Part shown: positions 12,352-12,961 of the stretch, piece by piece | Layout of the letters: each line of letters opens with the position of its first letter | Position numbering within the stretch: the stretch's first letter is position 1 | Assembly (NCBI GenBank): GCA_034006265.1 | Contig: JAVETB010000078.1 | Coordinates: 1 to 12,961 of the forward strand | DNA length: 12,961 nucleotides | DNA from: Syntrophus sp034006265 | GTDB taxonomy: Bacteria; Desulfobacterota; Syntrophia; Syntrophales; Syntrophaceae | Direction of reading: 5' to 3' | Made by a program: the position numbers and the translations under genes | Notes under the pieces: model-generated | Seen by the model: only the letters and a program-made list of their open reading frames with translations | Databases searched by the model: none | What the model was told of the DNA's origin: nothing

Positions 12352-12961
12352 CTAATGCGTAATGAAATATTTCGCAACATTCTCCGCCGAATAACCACCC
12401 GCGGTTGAAAAAGAACCGCCGACAATCAAGTCTGAGCCATATGGAAAGAGGAATATGACGTTACCGTCCGTTCCTGAGCCCACACTTTTCCAATTCACGC
12501 CATCCCAGCTCATGATGTGATTCCCTGCGTTTCCCCCACCGGCAGTAAATGTTCCCCCCGCATACAGTTCGTTATTGTAGGATGCGAGTGTATATATCTG
12601 TCCGCCGCCGCTGATCCCGCTGCCGACGGAAGACCAGCTGGTTCCATTCCATTTCGCAATGCTTGCCGCTGGAACACCACCGGCCGTTGTAAAGGAGCCG
12701 CCCGCATACAACATTCCATTGTGAACGGCTAATGCGGTGACCTTGCCGTTCATCCCGCTGCCTAGCGGACTCCAGCTCGTTCCATTCCACCTGGCGATAT
12801 AATTTGCAGATATGCTCCCCGGATTTTCAGTTCCGTTTGAAGTCAGGTAGGCCGCTCGAGTGAAGAAACCCGACACCACCAACTCCCCGTTGTAGATCAC
12901 CATGTCGGTCACGCTTGCATTCATTCCTCCACCGGCCGGATGCCATTCCGTTCCGTCAAAT
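12352..12961 (-). CDS. Partial protein of WNGTSW-type repeats (beta-propeller-like), C-terminal part
   Basis: The frame is open through the right edge of the window, so at least 202 residues and the C terminus are present and the N terminus is missing. It consists of about four repeats of 46 or more residues. Each starts with W(N/D)G(T/V)xW, continues with (L/V)GSGxxG, then a hydrophobic strand and an (L)YAGGxFTxAGG block, ending with (I/V)A(K/R). Two copies are exactly 138 bp apart at DNA level (GTTCCATTCCA at 12641 and 12779). Such repeats are known in secreted delta-60/kelch-like bacterial surface proteins and would fold as propeller blades. The first visible copy carries an insertion rich in Asn/Gly/Ser. 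No sorting signal follows the last repeat; the protein ends FITH. The internal ATG at 12924 is only a Met within a repeat, not a start. Confidence 0.85.
   Translation of the reverse strand, partial: FDGTEWHPAGGGMNASVTDMVIYNGELVVSGFFTRAAYLTSNGTENPGSISANYIARWNGTSWSPLGSGMNGKVTALAVHNGMLYAGGSFTTAGGVPAASIAKWNGTSWSSVGSGISGGGQIYTLASYNNELYAGGTFTAGGGNAGNHIMSWDGVNWKSVGSGTDGNVIFLFPYGSDLIVGGSFSTAGGYSAENVAKYFITH

Overview
The window looks like a chromosomal segment of a GC-rich, diderm, environmental proteobacterium. The clues are a PEP-CTERM (exosortase-sorted) secreted metalloprotease, a FIST protein with a hybrid histidine kinase, a signal-peptide-bearing isoaspartyl methyltransferase and a type I-C-like CRISPR repeat. 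A deltaproteobacterial (Desulfobacterota/Syntrophia-like) source fits best, but this is inference from gene content only.

Layout. (a) 1-993: a CRISPR array of 13 perfectly identical 32-bp repeats and 12 spacers (169-993). It is preceded by a hairpin-containing flank that carries a repeat-like 3' tail at exact array spacing; no cas gene lies in the window. (b) 994-1264: a coding-like remnant on the minus strand that runs into the last repeat. (c) 1273-5227, minus strand: a signalling operon of a possible 26-aa upstream peptide, a FIST sensor protein and a soluble hybrid histidine kinase, linked by 4-nt overlaps. The first of the kinase's two receivers has lost its phospho-acceptor Asp. (d) 5411-8729, plus strand, divergent from the signalling operon: a sigma70-like promoter, an exported Pcm, a large polytopic membrane protein with a spermidine-synthase-like domain, and a possible 25-aa microprotein, all overlapping by 1-4 nt. 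(e) 8698-10570, minus strand: an unrecognised secreted protein, a terminator and the PEP-CTERM metalloprotease. The protease has a long upstream region with a 16-bp perfect palindrome and a potentially structured leader. (f) 10880-11575: a cytoplasmic alpha/beta hydrolase of the KANL3/Tex30 type (minus). (g) 11612-11828: tRNA-Gln(CTG) with a near-consensus promoter and a strong terminator (plus). (h) 11945-12064: a 39-aa single-span membrane protein (minus). (i) 12352-12961: the C-terminal part of a protein of about 46-aa WNGTSW-type repeats, cut by the window edge (minus).

For several genes the longest open frame is not the best start. Shine-Dalgarno sites and stop/start overlaps favour shorter proteins (FIST 5150, kinase 4011, secreted protein 9438, metalloprotease 10570, hydrolase 11575), and these starts are used here. 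The units most likely to repay study are the Pcm/spermidine-synthase-like membrane operon, the FIST-hybrid kinase operon with its degenerate receiver and coupled upstream peptide, and the leader of the PEP-CTERM metalloprotease.
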